A stretch of DNA of 64,000 nucleotides from Paenibacillus_AR sp051594765 (GTDB lineage: Bacteria; Bacillota; Bacilli; Paenibacillales; NBRC-103111). Each line of letters starts with the position of its first letter. Positions within the stretch are counted from its first letter, which is position 1. A program made the translations under genes and the position numbers. Positions 16,339 to 24,299 of the stretch are shown piece by piece. The stretch covers positions 1 to 64,000 of the forward strand of contig NZ_JBPPGJ010000024.1 in NCBI RefSeq assembly GCF_051594765.1, written 5' to 3'. The notes under the pieces are model-generated. The model searched no databases, was not told the DNA's origin, and saw nothing but the letters and a program-made list of their open reading frames with translations.

Positions 16339-16443
16339 ATGACCGATCCGAAGAACAAGGACAAGGCTCCGGACGAGAAGGACACCACCGAGCCCCATGA
16401 CGAAAAGCTGGGCCGTTCCGCCGCCAAGAAGAAGTCCAAGTAA
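16339..16443 (+). CDS. Very small charged protein (34 residues)
   Basis: A complete short reading frame with an AAAGGAGGG binding site nine bases before the ATG and a strong terminator right after the stop. The product is made mostly of Lys, Asp, Glu, Pro and Ala and ends in KKKSK, with no hydrophobic segment, so it is probably unstructured and soluble. I do not recognise a family. The well-placed signals on both sides make it a likely real gene. Confidence 0.6.
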   Translation: MTDPKNKDKAPDEKDTTEPHDEKLGRSAAKKKSK

Positions 16444-16459
16444 GCGAAGCACGCGTATC

Positions 16460-16493
16460 GCCTCTTTCGGCTTGAAGCCGAAGGAGGCTTTTT
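16460..16493 (+). terminator. Terminator of the 34-residue gene
   Basis: Long arms from GCCTCTTTCGGCTT pair with the following AAGCCGAAGGAGGC and are followed by five T. Confidence 0.88.
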
Positions 16494-16634
16494 ACTTATC
16501 CGCGGAGCGTGGAGAAGGGAACGGTGGTGGGGGGACAGTACCACCCTCTACACAGCACCATCCCTCCCCCCCAACACAGCCTCCCTACAGCCGAAGCCTC
16601 CCCCTGTGCTTTCCTTTCCCAGCCAATCTTTCCG

Positions 16635-16702
16635 TTGACGGCTCCTTCCCGGCACAGGTATGATAATGGTCAAATAAATTTGACCGTTGGAGGTCCTCCA
16701 AC
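16635..16702 (+). promoter_or_regulatory. Promoter and two adjacent palindromes of the MFS gene at 16730
   Basis: -35 TTGACG (16635-16640) and -10 TATGAT (16659-16664) are 18 bp apart. Directly downstream is a perfect palindrome with arms GGTCAAAT and ATTTGACC (16668-16685). It is followed without gap by a second one, GTTGGAGG-T-CCTCCAAC (16686-16702). The first lies at the expected transcription start and looks like a repressor operator; the second may be a leader hairpin or another operator. No regulator gene adjoins it. Confidence 0.65.
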
Positions 16703-16729
16703 GCGCAACCGTCAGGAGTGTAAGCAACC

Positions 16730-18001
16730 ATGTGGCGCAACCGCAACGTATGGCTCATTATGGCCGGAGAGGCCGTCGCCGGGCTGGGCATGTGGGTCGG
16801 CATCATCGGGAACCTGGAATTTTTGCAGCATACGGTGCAGTCGGACACCTTGAAGTCGCTCATCATCCTGTGCAACACCTATGTGGGGCTGTTCCTGGGT
16901 CCCTATGCCGGCCGCCTGATCGACGCCTCCCGCAAGAAGACCATCATCAATCTGTCGGGTCTGCTGCGGATCGTCAGCGTCCTGTTCATGTTCGGTGCCA
17001 TCGCCACGGGGAACGTCTGGTGGATGGTGGTATACCTGCTCCTGCTGGGCACGTCGGCCACCTTCTTCTTCCCGGCTTGGCAGGCCATCATTCCCATGGT
17101 GGTGCCCGCTAAGGAGCTGCTGCAGGTGAACAGCCTGTACATGACCGTCAGCACCTTGACCCGTGTCCTCGGCACAGCCTTCGGCGGACTGCTCCTGCTG
17201 TACATGAGCTTGAACATGATGTATCTGTGCACCATCATCTCCTACACGGTCCTGTTCCTGATCACCCTGCTGCTCCGTCTGGACGAGAAGCCGGCTGCAG
17301 AGGCCGTGGAAGCAGACTCGGCAAAAGCATCCGCTGCCTCCCTCCCGTCCGGCGCAACAACCGGGCCGAAGGCCCCCAAGCAGCGGCCCCGCGGCGGCTT
17401 TATGGAGCTGTGGCCCATGCTGAAGCAGTCTCCCAACGTGCTGGCGGCCCTGCTCCTGACCTTCGTTCCCGCCCTGTTCCTGGGAGGCTTCAATCTGGTC
17501 ATCCTGAAGGTCAGCGAGATCCAGGCCGACACCTCCATCAAGGCCTGGCTGTACACGGCGGAGGGCCTGTGCTTCCTGCTGGGCTCCTTCCTGGTCAAGC
17601 GGTTCGGCTCCGAGCGCCGCAGAATGGCCGTGCTGCTCGGCTGCACGTTCATCTTCGCCTCGGCCCATGCTGCGCTGATCCTGGCCTCCGTGAAATTGTT
17701 GTCCGTGGTGGCCTTCGGTGCCTTCGGCCTGGCCGCCGGCATCTTCTTCCCCATCACCACCACCCTGTTCCAGAAGGAAGTGGCCCCGGAGATGCACGGC
17801 CGCTTCTTCTCCCTGCGGGGGATGCTGGATCGCCTGCTCTTCCAGGTGGTGCTGGTGGCGACGGGCATCCTGCTGGATGCCGTGGGCTTCCAGGCCATGG
17901 AGACGATCCTGGCCGTCTGCTCCCTGTCGCTGGCGGGCTATTATACCGCCAAGCGGCTGCGAGGCAGCAAGCCGGCGGAGCGCCCGGCAGCAGAAGCCTG
18001 A
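16730..18001 (+). CDS. MFS transporter
   Basis: A 423-residue, 12-helix major facilitator with a short acidic/Ala-rich central loop (about residues 185-225). The first loop has the pattern GPYAGRLIDASRKK. It resembles MFS_3-type exporters such as macrolide efflux proteins; the substrate is unknown. The start follows CAGGAG at slightly long spacing. It stands alone with its own promoter-palindrome region and terminator, so it is probably induced by its substrate through a repressor coded elsewhere. Confidence 0.85.
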   Translation: MWRNRNVWLIMAGEAVAGLGMWVGIIGNLEFLQHTVQSDTLKSLIILCNTYVGLFLGPYAGRLIDASRKKTIINLSGLLRIVSVLFMFGAIATGNVWWMVVYLLLLGTSATFFFPAWQAIIPMVVPAKELLQVNSLYMTVSTLTRVLGTAFGGLLLLYMSLNMMYLCTIISYTVLFLITLLLRLDEKPAAEAVEADSAKASAASLPSGATTGPKAPKQRPRGGFMELWPMLKQSPNVLAALLLTFVPALFLGGFNLVILKVSEIQADTSIKAWLYTAEGLCFLLGSFLVKRFGSERRRMAVLLGCTFIFASAHAALILASVKLLSVVAFGAFGLAAGIFFPITTTLFQKEVAPEMHGRFFSLRGMLDRLLFQVVLVATGILLDAVGFQAMETILAVCSLSLAGYYTAKRLRGSKPAERPAAEA

Positions 18002-18041
18002 CCGAGGGCCGTACAACGCGCCCGATAGCAGCACCATGATG

Positions 18042-18070
18042 CCCGGAGATGCTTTCTCCGGGTATTTTTT
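18042..18070 (+). terminator. Terminator of the MFS gene
   Basis: Arms CCCGGAGA and TCTCCGGG are followed by TATTTTTT. Confidence 0.88.
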
Positions 18071-18103
18071 GGCTATGAGAAACGTAGGATAAATTCAGAG
18101 CCC

Positions 18104-18142
18104 TTGACTATCTCCGGCATCAAAGCTATTATGGATTCATAA
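18104..18142 (+). promoter_or_regulatory. Promoter and probable operator of the Rrf2 gene
   Basis: -35 TTGACT (18104-18109), a 17-bp spacer and -10 TATTAT (18127-18132) form a good SigA promoter. The inverted repeat TTATG-N4-CATAA (18129-18142) overlaps the -10. Its core resembles the larger palindrome at 18601-18622, so both are probably Rrf2 sites and the gene is autoregulated. Confidence 0.7.
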
Positions 18143-18171
18143 AGTCCACAATAGAAAGAAGCCGCCCTAAC

Positions 18172-18570
18172 ATGAAATATTCCCAAGCGACCGATTACGC
18201 CCTGCATGCCATGCTCTACCTGACGGCCGCCGCTCCCGGCAAGCCGGTCAGCGTCCATCCGCTCGCCGAGAAGCTCGGCGTCTCCCCCACCTACTTGTCC
18301 AAGATGCTGGCCAAGCTGGTGAAGGCCGGACTCATTCAATCCGTATCCGGCGCCAACGGCGGGTACCGGCTGAAGAAGAACCGGGAGGATATTTCCTTTC
18401 TCGACATCATCCATGCTATCGAAGGTACCGCTTCGGTGTTCGAATGCAGTCTGAACCATGGGGACGACTGTGTCATCCAGAAGGTTGTTCTGGAGGCGGA
18501 ACGGCAGATGGAGATGTACTTGCGGGAGAAGAAAATTTCCGATTTGGCAGAAGCGATAAAGACGGTGTGA
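18172..18570 (+). CDS. Rrf2 family transcriptional regulator
   Basis: A 132-residue winged-helix regulator of the Rrf2 family (MKYSQATDYALHAM, then HPLAEKLGVSPTYLSKMLAKL). Two cysteines, C92 and C100, lie in the region where iron-sulfur members such as NsrR carry three, so cluster binding is uncertain and a thiol switch is possible. It precedes a TrxB-like flavoprotein gene and has operator-like palindromes both before itself and before that gene. A redox-responsive repressor of the downstream pair is the natural reading. Confidence 0.92.
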   Translation: MKYSQATDYALHAMLYLTAAAPGKPVSVHPLAEKLGVSPTYLSKMLAKLVKAGLIQSVSGANGGYRLKKNREDISFLDIIHAIEGTASVFECSLNHGDDCVIQKVVLEAERQMEMYLREKKISDLAEAIKTV

Positions 18571-18600
18571 CAAGCCGTCCTTTGTTATACCATTATTATG

Positions 18601-18622
18601 GATATAATGAATCCATTATATC
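18601..18622. promoter_or_regulatory. Operator-like palindrome upstream of the TrxB-like gene
   Basis: Perfect 9-bp arms GATATAATG and CATTATATC are separated by AATC. The left arm contains TATAAT, which could be the -10 of the downstream gene. The core TAATG-AATC-CATTA is related to the site upstream of the Rrf2 gene (TTATG-GATT-CATAA, whose centre is the reverse complement). Confidence 0.7.
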
Positions 18623-18658
18623 TGCAATATACACTTTACACGAAAGTGGGGAAGCTCT

Positions 18659-19588
18659 ATGAGCTACGACTTTGAATGCGCCATTATCGGCGGAGGTCCG
18701 GCCGGGCTGAATGCGGCTCTGGTGCTGGGCAGAGCCAGACGGACCGTAGTGCTGATCGACGACGCCCGGCCCCGAAACGCCGTAACCCATGCCTCCCACG
18801 GCTTCCTTACCCGGGACGGAGTCACCCCGTCCGAGTTCCGGCGCATCGCCTACGAGGAAGTGCTTCGGTATCCCTCCGTGGTGCATCGCCCTGCGGAGGT
18901 ACGAACCGTCTCCTTGGCGGGTGGGGGAGCAGGCTTCAACGTCACCACCTCGGACGGGGCACCGCTCCGGGTTCGCAAGCTTCTGATGGCCACCGGCCTG
19001 AAGGAGGCCCTCCCCGATATTCCCGGCTTGAAGGAGCTTTATGGCAAGAGTCTGTTCCAATGCCCGTACTGCGACGGCTGGGAGCTCCGCGATCAGCCCC
19101 TGATCCTGGTATCGGGAACGCCGCGGCTGTTCCACATGGCGAAGCTGCTCTATCAGTGGAGCCGCGATCTGACCGTATGCACCAACGGCTTCCGCGTGCT
19201 CGAGCAAGACCAGCGGAAGCTCCTGGCCGACCGGGGGATCCGGCTGATCGAGCAGCCGGTGGCTGCCTTCCGGGGCTCCGGAGGGAAGCTGATACGAGTG
19301 GACTTTGCCGATGGCTCCAGCCTGGCCCGAACCGGCGGCTTCATCACGCCCCATTGGCTTCCGCAGAACCGGATCGTTCAAGGACTCGGCTGCGAGATGA
19401 CGGATGGCGGCGGAATCCGGACCGATGCGTGGGGGAGAAGCTCGCTGCCCGGCTTGTATGCGGCCGGCGAGTCGGCCACCGGCGCGTCCTCCCAGCTGAT
19501 TGCAGCCGCAGCGTCCGGAAGCCAGGCCGCCGTAGCCATCAATACGGACTTAACGGAAGAAGAATGGAGAGGATCTGCACATGGATAA
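18659..19588 (+). CDS. Thioredoxin reductase-like FAD/NAD(P) oxidoreductase
   Basis: A 309-residue flavoprotein with an N-terminal FAD-binding GGGPAGLNAA and a redox-active CPYC pair at 135-138 followed by DGWE, as in thioredoxin reductase-like proteins. A C-terminal FAD motif GLYAAGE is present. The usual GxGxxG of the NAD(P)H-binding domain is weak (LVSGTPRLFHMAK), as in the group of TrxB-like proteins that do not use NADPH in the normal way. It overlaps the methyltransferase gene by 8 bp and probably lies under Rrf2 control. Confidence 0.9.
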   Translation: MSYDFECAIIGGGPAGLNAALVLGRARRTVVLIDDARPRNAVTHASHGFLTRDGVTPSEFRRIAYEEVLRYPSVVHRPAEVRTVSLAGGGAGFNVTTSDGAPLRVRKLLMATGLKEALPDIPGLKELYGKSLFQCPYCDGWELRDQPLILVSGTPRLFHMAKLLYQWSRDLTVCTNGFRVLEQDQRKLLADRGIRLIEQPVAAFRGSGGKLIRVDFADGSSLARTGGFITPHWLPQNRIVQGLGCEMTDGGGIRTDAWGRSSLPGLYAAGESATGASSQLIAAAASGSQAAVAINTDLTEEEWRGSAHG

Positions 19589-20477
19589 ACAGCAGCTATT
19601 GAACGCCCAAGTATGGGAAGATGCCTGGAGGGACGACCCGTCGACCTTCGCCAACCGAATGAAGCGAACCGGCTTCGATCCCTATGAAGCCTTTGCCCCC
19701 AAAGCGGTGGAATTCGACCGTACCGCCTTCAGCGAGGAAGGCGTGAAAAGACGGGAGCGGATCATGGGATGGCTGGAGGATCAGGGCATGGCCTGGGAGG
19801 GCTCCTCCGTTCTGGACGTAGGGGCGGCCTCCGGCGGATTCTCCATCCCCTTCGCCGAACGGGGCGCCATTGTCACAGCGGTGGAGCCCTGCGCTCCGCT
19901 CGGCGATCTGATGCAAGCCCATGCGGCCGGGCTTACGGCCGGGAGTGTCACGCTGGTACGGGAAACCTTCGAAGCGCTGGACCCGGCCGCCCTAGGGTGG
20001 CATAACCGGTTCGACCTGGTCTTCGCCTCCATGTGCCCGGCCGTGACGGATTGGCAGAGCGTGGAGAGCCTGATCCGCTGCGCCCGCCGGTACGTCTACA
20101 TCAGCCTGTCTGCCGGACCGCACGAGAATAGTCTGCTGGAGGAGATCCTTCCGCTCGTAACGGACCGGATTCCCAGCCACGGCCATTCGGAGATGGTCTA
20201 CCTGCTGCAGCTGCTTTATCTGAGGGGGTATTCCTACGCCTCCCTCGTCACCCGGGAAATGAAGACGGTCGAATGCTCCGTCGAGGATGCCGCCGAAGAA
20301 ATGCTGGCTCAGCTTCGGATGCGGAAGCTGCCGGCGGAGGAGGACACCCGCCGGGTGGTGACGGATTATCTGAACCGCACCTATCCCGGCGGCGCGGTCC
20401 GCTATCAGCAGGGAGGCCGCTTCGGCAAAGTGCTGATCCAGCTTGGCGATCTCCGGATGTACAGCAAGAAGGGATGA
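19581..20477 (+). CDS. Class I SAM-dependent methyltransferase
   Basis: A 298-residue protein with the SAM-binding glycine motif VLDVGAASGGFSIPFAERG at about residues 77-95 and an acidic end of strand 2 (VTAVEPCAPL). The N-terminal 60 residues and C-terminal third show no motif I can name. It overlaps the flavoprotein gene by 8 bp, so both are made together. The substrate is unknown; a small molecule or thiol product linked to the redox partner is possible. Confidence 0.85.
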   Translation: MDKQQLLNAQVWEDAWRDDPSTFANRMKRTGFDPYEAFAPKAVEFDRTAFSEEGVKRRERIMGWLEDQGMAWEGSSVLDVGAASGGFSIPFAERGAIVTAVEPCAPLGDLMQAHAAGLTAGSVTLVRETFEALDPAALGWHNRFDLVFASMCPAVTDWQSVESLIRCARRYVYISLSAGPHENSLLEEILPLVTDRIPSHGHSEMVYLLQLLYLRGYSYASLVTREMKTVECSVEDAAEEMLAQLRMRKLPAEEDTRRVVTDYLNRTYPGGAVRYQQGGRFGKVLIQLGDLRMYSKKG

Positions 20478-20536
20478 CAGGCCTTCATCGAGGCGGCTGG
20501 GTCCGAATACCGCAGCATCGCAAGAAGGCGGAGCCC

Positions 20537-21148
20537 TTACCGGGCGTCCGCCTCTTCGGTTTGCTGCACCATGCAGCTGGTGGCCACCGCCACCGCCAGC
20601 ACGGCGATGACGGAGAGCAGCAGGGTTTCCCCCGACAGCAGCAGGGCTCCGATGAAGAGCACCGCCACATCCATCCAGAGGATGATGATGCCGACATTCA
20701 TCGCTAAGAGCTCGGACAGAAACTGGGCCAGCAGATCCGTCCCCCCGGTGCTGACTTGATAACGCAGCATCAACCCGATGCCCGTGCCCACCAGCAGCCC
20801 ACCTCCGATGGCGCCGGCCAAAGGATGCAGGGGCATGGGCCCAAATTCCGGAACCAGCACCTGCCGGTAGAAGATGGCCACCACATCGATCAGGACTGAG
20901 GAGATCAGCATGCCGTGAAGGCTGTGAAAAAAGAAGCTCCTGTTCCGGTTCCACGCCCAGACGAAGATGGGAATGCTCAGAACCACCAGCGCCAGACCCA
21001 CCTTCACCTTCCAGATATAATTCAGGATCAGGGCGACGCCCACCAAGCCGCCGTCCATAAGCTCATTCGGAACGAAACATAGATTGATGCCGATGGCCAC
21101 CATGAGGCTGCCGAAGAACACCGCCGCCATTTTTCGGTGCAGCCGCAT
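20537..21148 (-). CDS. YitT family membrane protein
   Basis: A 203-residue protein with five or six membrane helices of the YitT_membrane type, with internal repeats containing GGLVGVALILNYIW and STGGTDLLAQFL. It is shorter than the usual 280-residue family members because the cytoplasmic DUF2179 domain is absent. The function of the family is unknown. AGGAGG lies 11 bases upstream of the ATG. The stop lies inside a GC-rich hairpin (20526-20553) that may end transcription in both directions. Confidence 0.85.
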   Translation of the reverse strand: MRLHRKMAAVFFGSLMVAIGINLCFVPNELMDGGLVGVALILNYIWKVKVGLALVVLSIPIFVWAWNRNRSFFFHSLHGMLISSVLIDVVAIFYRQVLVPEFGPMPLHPLAGAIGGGLLVGTGIGLMLRYQVSTGGTDLLAQFLSELLAMNVGIIILWMDVAVLFIGALLLSGETLLLSVIAVLAVAVATSCMVQQTEEADAR

Positions 21149-21234
21149 CGTAGAGACCGCCTCCTTGCTGCCGGCGTTTACCGAGCAGCCGGTTTTGTGC
21201 TTGTCTCCTCAGTATATGCGGCCGTCACAGCCGC

Positions 21235-22569
21235 TTATGACACCATATCCCCCTCGTCCCCGTATTCTCCCGCACTCAACGGGCGGATCATGATCCTGGA
21301 GATCCGGAGGTGGTCCACATCCTCGACCACGAACTCGTAGCCGTTCAGCCGTACGGACTGATGGCGACGGGGCGGAATTTCGACCTGCGCATACAGCCAT
21401 CCTCCGATGGTATCGTAGTCCTGGGAACGGATATCCAGCCCCAGCTCCTCGTTCACTTCCTCGATGAGCATCAAGCCGTCTACGGAGTAGGTTTCCCCCT
21501 CCCGTAGCTCGATAGCGGGGCGCTCCTCGTCGAATTCGTCTTGAATCTCCCCCACAATCTCTTCTAAAATGTCTTCCACGGTAACCAGTCCCGACGTGCC
21601 TCCGTATTCATCGATCAAGAGAACCAGATGAGCCCGGTTCTTCTGCATGAGCCGGAGCAGTGCGCTGATCGGCATGGATTCCGGAACGCTCAGCAGCGGA
21701 CGGATCAGCGTGCGGATATCCTGCCGGTCCGTGTCCGTCTTCAGCAGATCCTTAATATGGACGAAGCCGATGATGCTGTCCTTATCCGGGTCGCAGACCG
21801 GATACCGGGTCAGCATCTCGCCGATGGCGATCGCCATATTTTCCTGATACGTCAGGCCGGCATAGAGGCACACCATCTCCGTGCGGGGGATCATGATCTC
21901 CCTCGCGCTCGTCTCGGAGAAGTCGAAGATATTATCCACCATCGTGAATTCCGTCTGATCCAAGAGGCCGCTGTTGCGGCTCTCCTTCATGAGCGACCGG
22001 AGCTCCTCCTCGCTGTGGACCGGATCCCGCTCCTCCTCCGGGCGGATGCCCGCTCTGCGCAGAAGGGCGTTGGACAAGCCGTCCAGCATCCAGATCAGCG
22101 GCCCCATCAGCTTGAAGAACGCCATCAGCGGTCCCGCGAACCACAGCGTGATCGGCTCCGCCTTGCGGATGGCATACGTCTTCGGGAACTGCTCCCCGAC
22201 CGTAATATGCAGCACCGTAATCAAGAAGAAGCCCAGCAGCAGGGAGACGGTGTGCACCGCCCCATCGGAAGCGCCCAGCCGGTGCAGGAGCGGCGCCAGC
22301 ACGGCGGATACCGCCGGCTCACCGACCCACCCCAGCGCCAGGGAGGTCAGGGTGATCCCCAACTGGCATGCAGACAGATAGGCGTTCAGGTTCCCCACCA
22401 CGCTCCGGGCGAATCTGGCCCGCAGGTGCCCCTCTTGGATCATGGCGTCCAGCCGGGATATTCGGACCTTGACGATGGCAAATTCAGCCGCGACGAAAAA
22501 TCCGTTCAGCATGACCAGCACCGGTACCAGCAGCAGCAGCATTGCATAAGGAATCGGTTCGGTGTCCAA
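21235..22569 (-). CDS. CorC/HlyC-type transporter with CBS domains (UPF0053)
   Basis: An approximately 444-residue protein with an N-terminal CNNM/DUF21 membrane domain (LNGFFVAAEFAIVKVRISRLD), two CBS domains (about 200-320, including FVHIKDLLKTD and LIDEYGGTSGLVTVEDILEE) and a C-terminal CorC_HlyC domain. Relatives take part in magnesium or cobalt homeostasis. The frame is open up to 22767. I favour the TTG at 22569, which gives MDTEPIPYA and has GGGCGGGA seven bases upstream; the ATG at 22542 is the alternative. Confidence 0.85.
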   Translation of the reverse strand: MDTEPIPYAMLLLLVPVLVMLNGFFVAAEFAIVKVRISRLDAMIQEGHLRARFARSVVGNLNAYLSACQLGITLTSLALGWVGEPAVSAVLAPLLHRLGASDGAVHTVSLLLGFFLITVLHITVGEQFPKTYAIRKAEPITLWFAGPLMAFFKLMGPLIWMLDGLSNALLRRAGIRPEEERDPVHSEEELRSLMKESRNSGLLDQTEFTMVDNIFDFSETSAREIMIPRTEMVCLYAGLTYQENMAIAIGEMLTRYPVCDPDKDSIIGFVHIKDLLKTDTDRQDIRTLIRPLLSVPESMPISALLRLMQKNRAHLVLLIDEYGGTSGLVTVEDILEEIVGEIQDEFDEERPAIELREGETYSVDGLMLIEEVNEELGLDIRSQDYDTIGGWLYAQVEIPPRRHQSVRLNGYEFVVEDVDHLRISRIMIRPLSAGEYGDEGDMVS

Positions 22570-22740
22570 TAAGAGTCCCGCCCTTGAGCCGGCAAGCGGC
22601 GGGTCCACCCCCTCGTTTCCATTCTTCCCGGCCAACCGGATACTACCATATCTATTCGCTTCGGCTTGGTTCCTAGACCGGATTTTTGTCAGGTTCCGGG
22701 GGAAAATCCCGCTTTTCGGCCCAGGTGCCGCGGAAAGACC

Positions 22741-22774
22741 AAAAAACCGCCCGGGCTTATGGCCCAAGCGGTCT
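22741..22774 (-). terminator. Terminator of the hydE-like gene
   Basis: An imperfect hairpin with outer arms ACCGC and GCGGT is followed on the minus strand by six T. Confidence 0.65.
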
Positions 22775-22810
22775 CATTGCTCCACTTATAAGGATGAGTG
22801 AACCCGCGGC

Positions 22811-23869
22811 TTATCCGACGGACGGCTCCGTCCAGTTCAGACTGTCTCCGCGGCCCATGTCCACGTCGAAGCCGCTGACCTTGATGCGCATCTCGATGCA
22901 GTTCCGGCAGTGGGCGGCCTCATCGCCCGTGCAGATCTTGTTCTCGTAGAGGGCATACTTCTCCCGCACGGAGGTCGGCGACAGGTTCGGCATCACCACA
23001 TTGGCTCCCGCCTTGATGGCGCGTTCGCGGCCTTGGGGGTCCAGGCTGCCCATAGCCGTGGTAGCTGGCAGGTTCGCCTTGGGCACCAGCAATCGGGCCA
23101 TGGCGACCATCACCAGCGTGGCCTCCACCCTGCCCCCCTTGGAGCCCTTAAGCGGCGTATCATTATGCGGGATGAACGGCCCGATACCGATCATGTCCGG
23201 CTGGAAGCGGTGCAGGAAGTCGAGATCCTCGGCCAGATGCTCCAGCGTCTGTCCCGGCAGACCTACCATGAAGCCGGCGCCCACCTGGTAGCCGATCTCC
23301 TTCAGAATGCGGAGGCATTCCATCCGGTTGTCGAAGGACATTTTAGGATGAAGGCTCTCGTACAGCTCCCGGGATGCGGTCTCATGGCGAAGCAGGAAGC
23401 GGTCCGCCCCTGCGGCGTACAGCTTCTCGTAGGTGGCGCGGCTGCGCTCCCCGATGGATAAGGTCACGGCCACATCAGGATAGGTGCTCTTGATCAGGTG
23501 AAGGATCTCCATGAGCCGCTCTTCGGTGTACCAGTAGTCTTCGCCGCTCTGGAGCACGAAGGTCCGGTAGTCCAGCTCATAGCCTTCCTTGCAGCATTCC
23601 AGAATCTCCTCCGGGGTCAGCCGGTACCGGTCCGCATTCCGGTTGGAGGCCCGGATGCCGCAGTACATGCAGTCCTGCTTGCAGTAGTTGGAGAACTCCA
23701 CCAACCCACGCATGAACACGCGGGGTCCGTAATGGGCCAGACGGGTGCGGTGGGCGTAATCGAACAGCAGCTTCTTGTTCTCTCCCTCGTCCAGATGGCG
23801 GAGAACCTCTATGATCTCTTCCTTCGTCAATGCATTCGTCTCATACAGCTTATCCAAGAGCTCTCTCAT
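22811..23869 (-). CDS. hydE: Radical SAM protein HydE ([FeFe]-hydrogenase maturase family)
   Basis: A 352-residue radical SAM enzyme. The cluster-binding CKQDCMYC motif places cysteines at 63, 67 and 70, inside the HydE pattern SNYCKQDCMYCGIR. Three further Cys occur near the C-terminus (CTGDEAAHCRNC). HydE makes part of the diiron cluster of [FeFe]-hydrogenases together with HydF and HydG. None of those, nor any hydrogenase, is in this window, so the protein may be a paralogue such as a PylB/BioB-like enzyme with another substrate. I start it at MRELLDKL (23869). Confidence 0.8.
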   Translation of the reverse strand: MRELLDKLYETNALTKEEIIEVLRHLDEGENKKLLFDYAHRTRLAHYGPRVFMRGLVEFSNYCKQDCMYCGIRASNRNADRYRLTPEEILECCKEGYELDYRTFVLQSGEDYWYTEERLMEILHLIKSTYPDVAVTLSIGERSRATYEKLYAAGADRFLLRHETASRELYESLHPKMSFDNRMECLRILKEIGYQVGAGFMVGLPGQTLEHLAEDLDFLHRFQPDMIGIGPFIPHNDTPLKGSKGGRVEATLVMVAMARLLVPKANLPATTAMGSLDPQGRERAIKAGANVVMPNLSPTSVREKYALYENKICTGDEAAHCRNCIEMRIKVSGFDVDMGRGDSLNWTEPSVG

Positions 23870-24021
23870 CGTTCGGTCCCTCCCTGCGAGGCCACAAGCC
23901 ATTTCTATCGATAGGATGAACGTAGCACGCCGCCAAAAGCGCGGACTATGACCTTCTTCACAGTATGTGCTTTATTTCACAAAGATGTGCGTTTCCAGGG
24001 GCCGTGGGTGACTTCACTGCT

Positions 24022-24132
24022 ACTTGGCTACTTGGGTTACCTTGGGTTACTTGGGCTACCTTGGGTTACTTGGGTTACTTGGGTTACCTGGGCTGCTTGG
24101 GCTGCTTGGGCTGCTTGGGCTACTTGGGCTTG
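24022..24132 (+). repeat. Array of about 12 tandem 8-10-bp units (in the 430-bp gap 23870-24299)
   Basis: Tandem variants of TTGGGTTAC and TTGGGCTGC/TTGGGCTAC run from about 24022 to 24132. Their 9-bp unit keeps frame, so a short open frame here reads as repeated Trp-Val-Thr and Trp-Ala-Ala. There is no convincing binding site or coding signal, so I treat it as a microsatellite, not a gene. The rest of the gap holds no gene; a 16-bp duplication lies at 24241. Confidence 0.75.
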
Positions 24133-24240
24133 GTGCCATGAATGACTTGGCTGGCTTGACTCCCCCCCACCTTTGACGCTCCTTGGACTCGTGCAGGATT
24201 GACAGAAGCGGATGGGTAAGGTATTCTAATCTTCATTGGG

Positions 24241-24272
24241 TAGTAATTTAGTAAATTAGTAATTTAGTAAAT
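24241..24272 (+). repeat. Perfect 16-bp tandem duplication in a 5' leader
   Basis: TAGTAATTTAGTAAAT occurs twice without a gap. It is a very AT-rich block 15 bp ahead of the AAAGGAGG site of the gene at 24300, so it lies in its promoter or leader. Confidence 0.85.
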
Positions 24273-24299
24273 ATTCGCACCGCCAAAGGAGGAACCTCC

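Noticed and set aside
16712..18037. Minus-strand frame of 441 codons opposite the MFS gene
   Set aside because: Gln/Gly/Arg/His-rich shadow of a clear transporter, with no domain.
21198..22572. Plus-strand frames opposite the CorC/HlyC gene
   Set aside because: Shadow frames with Gln/Arg/His-rich composition over a conserved protein.
24022..24132. CRISPR-like array
   Set aside because: Units are about 9 bp and contiguous, with no spacers and no cas genes nearby.
23948..24145. Short frame with repeated Trp-Val-Thr and Trp-Ala-Ala
   Set aside because: Its repeats come from the 9-bp DNA array, there is no ribosome binding site, and the rest of the frame is featureless.
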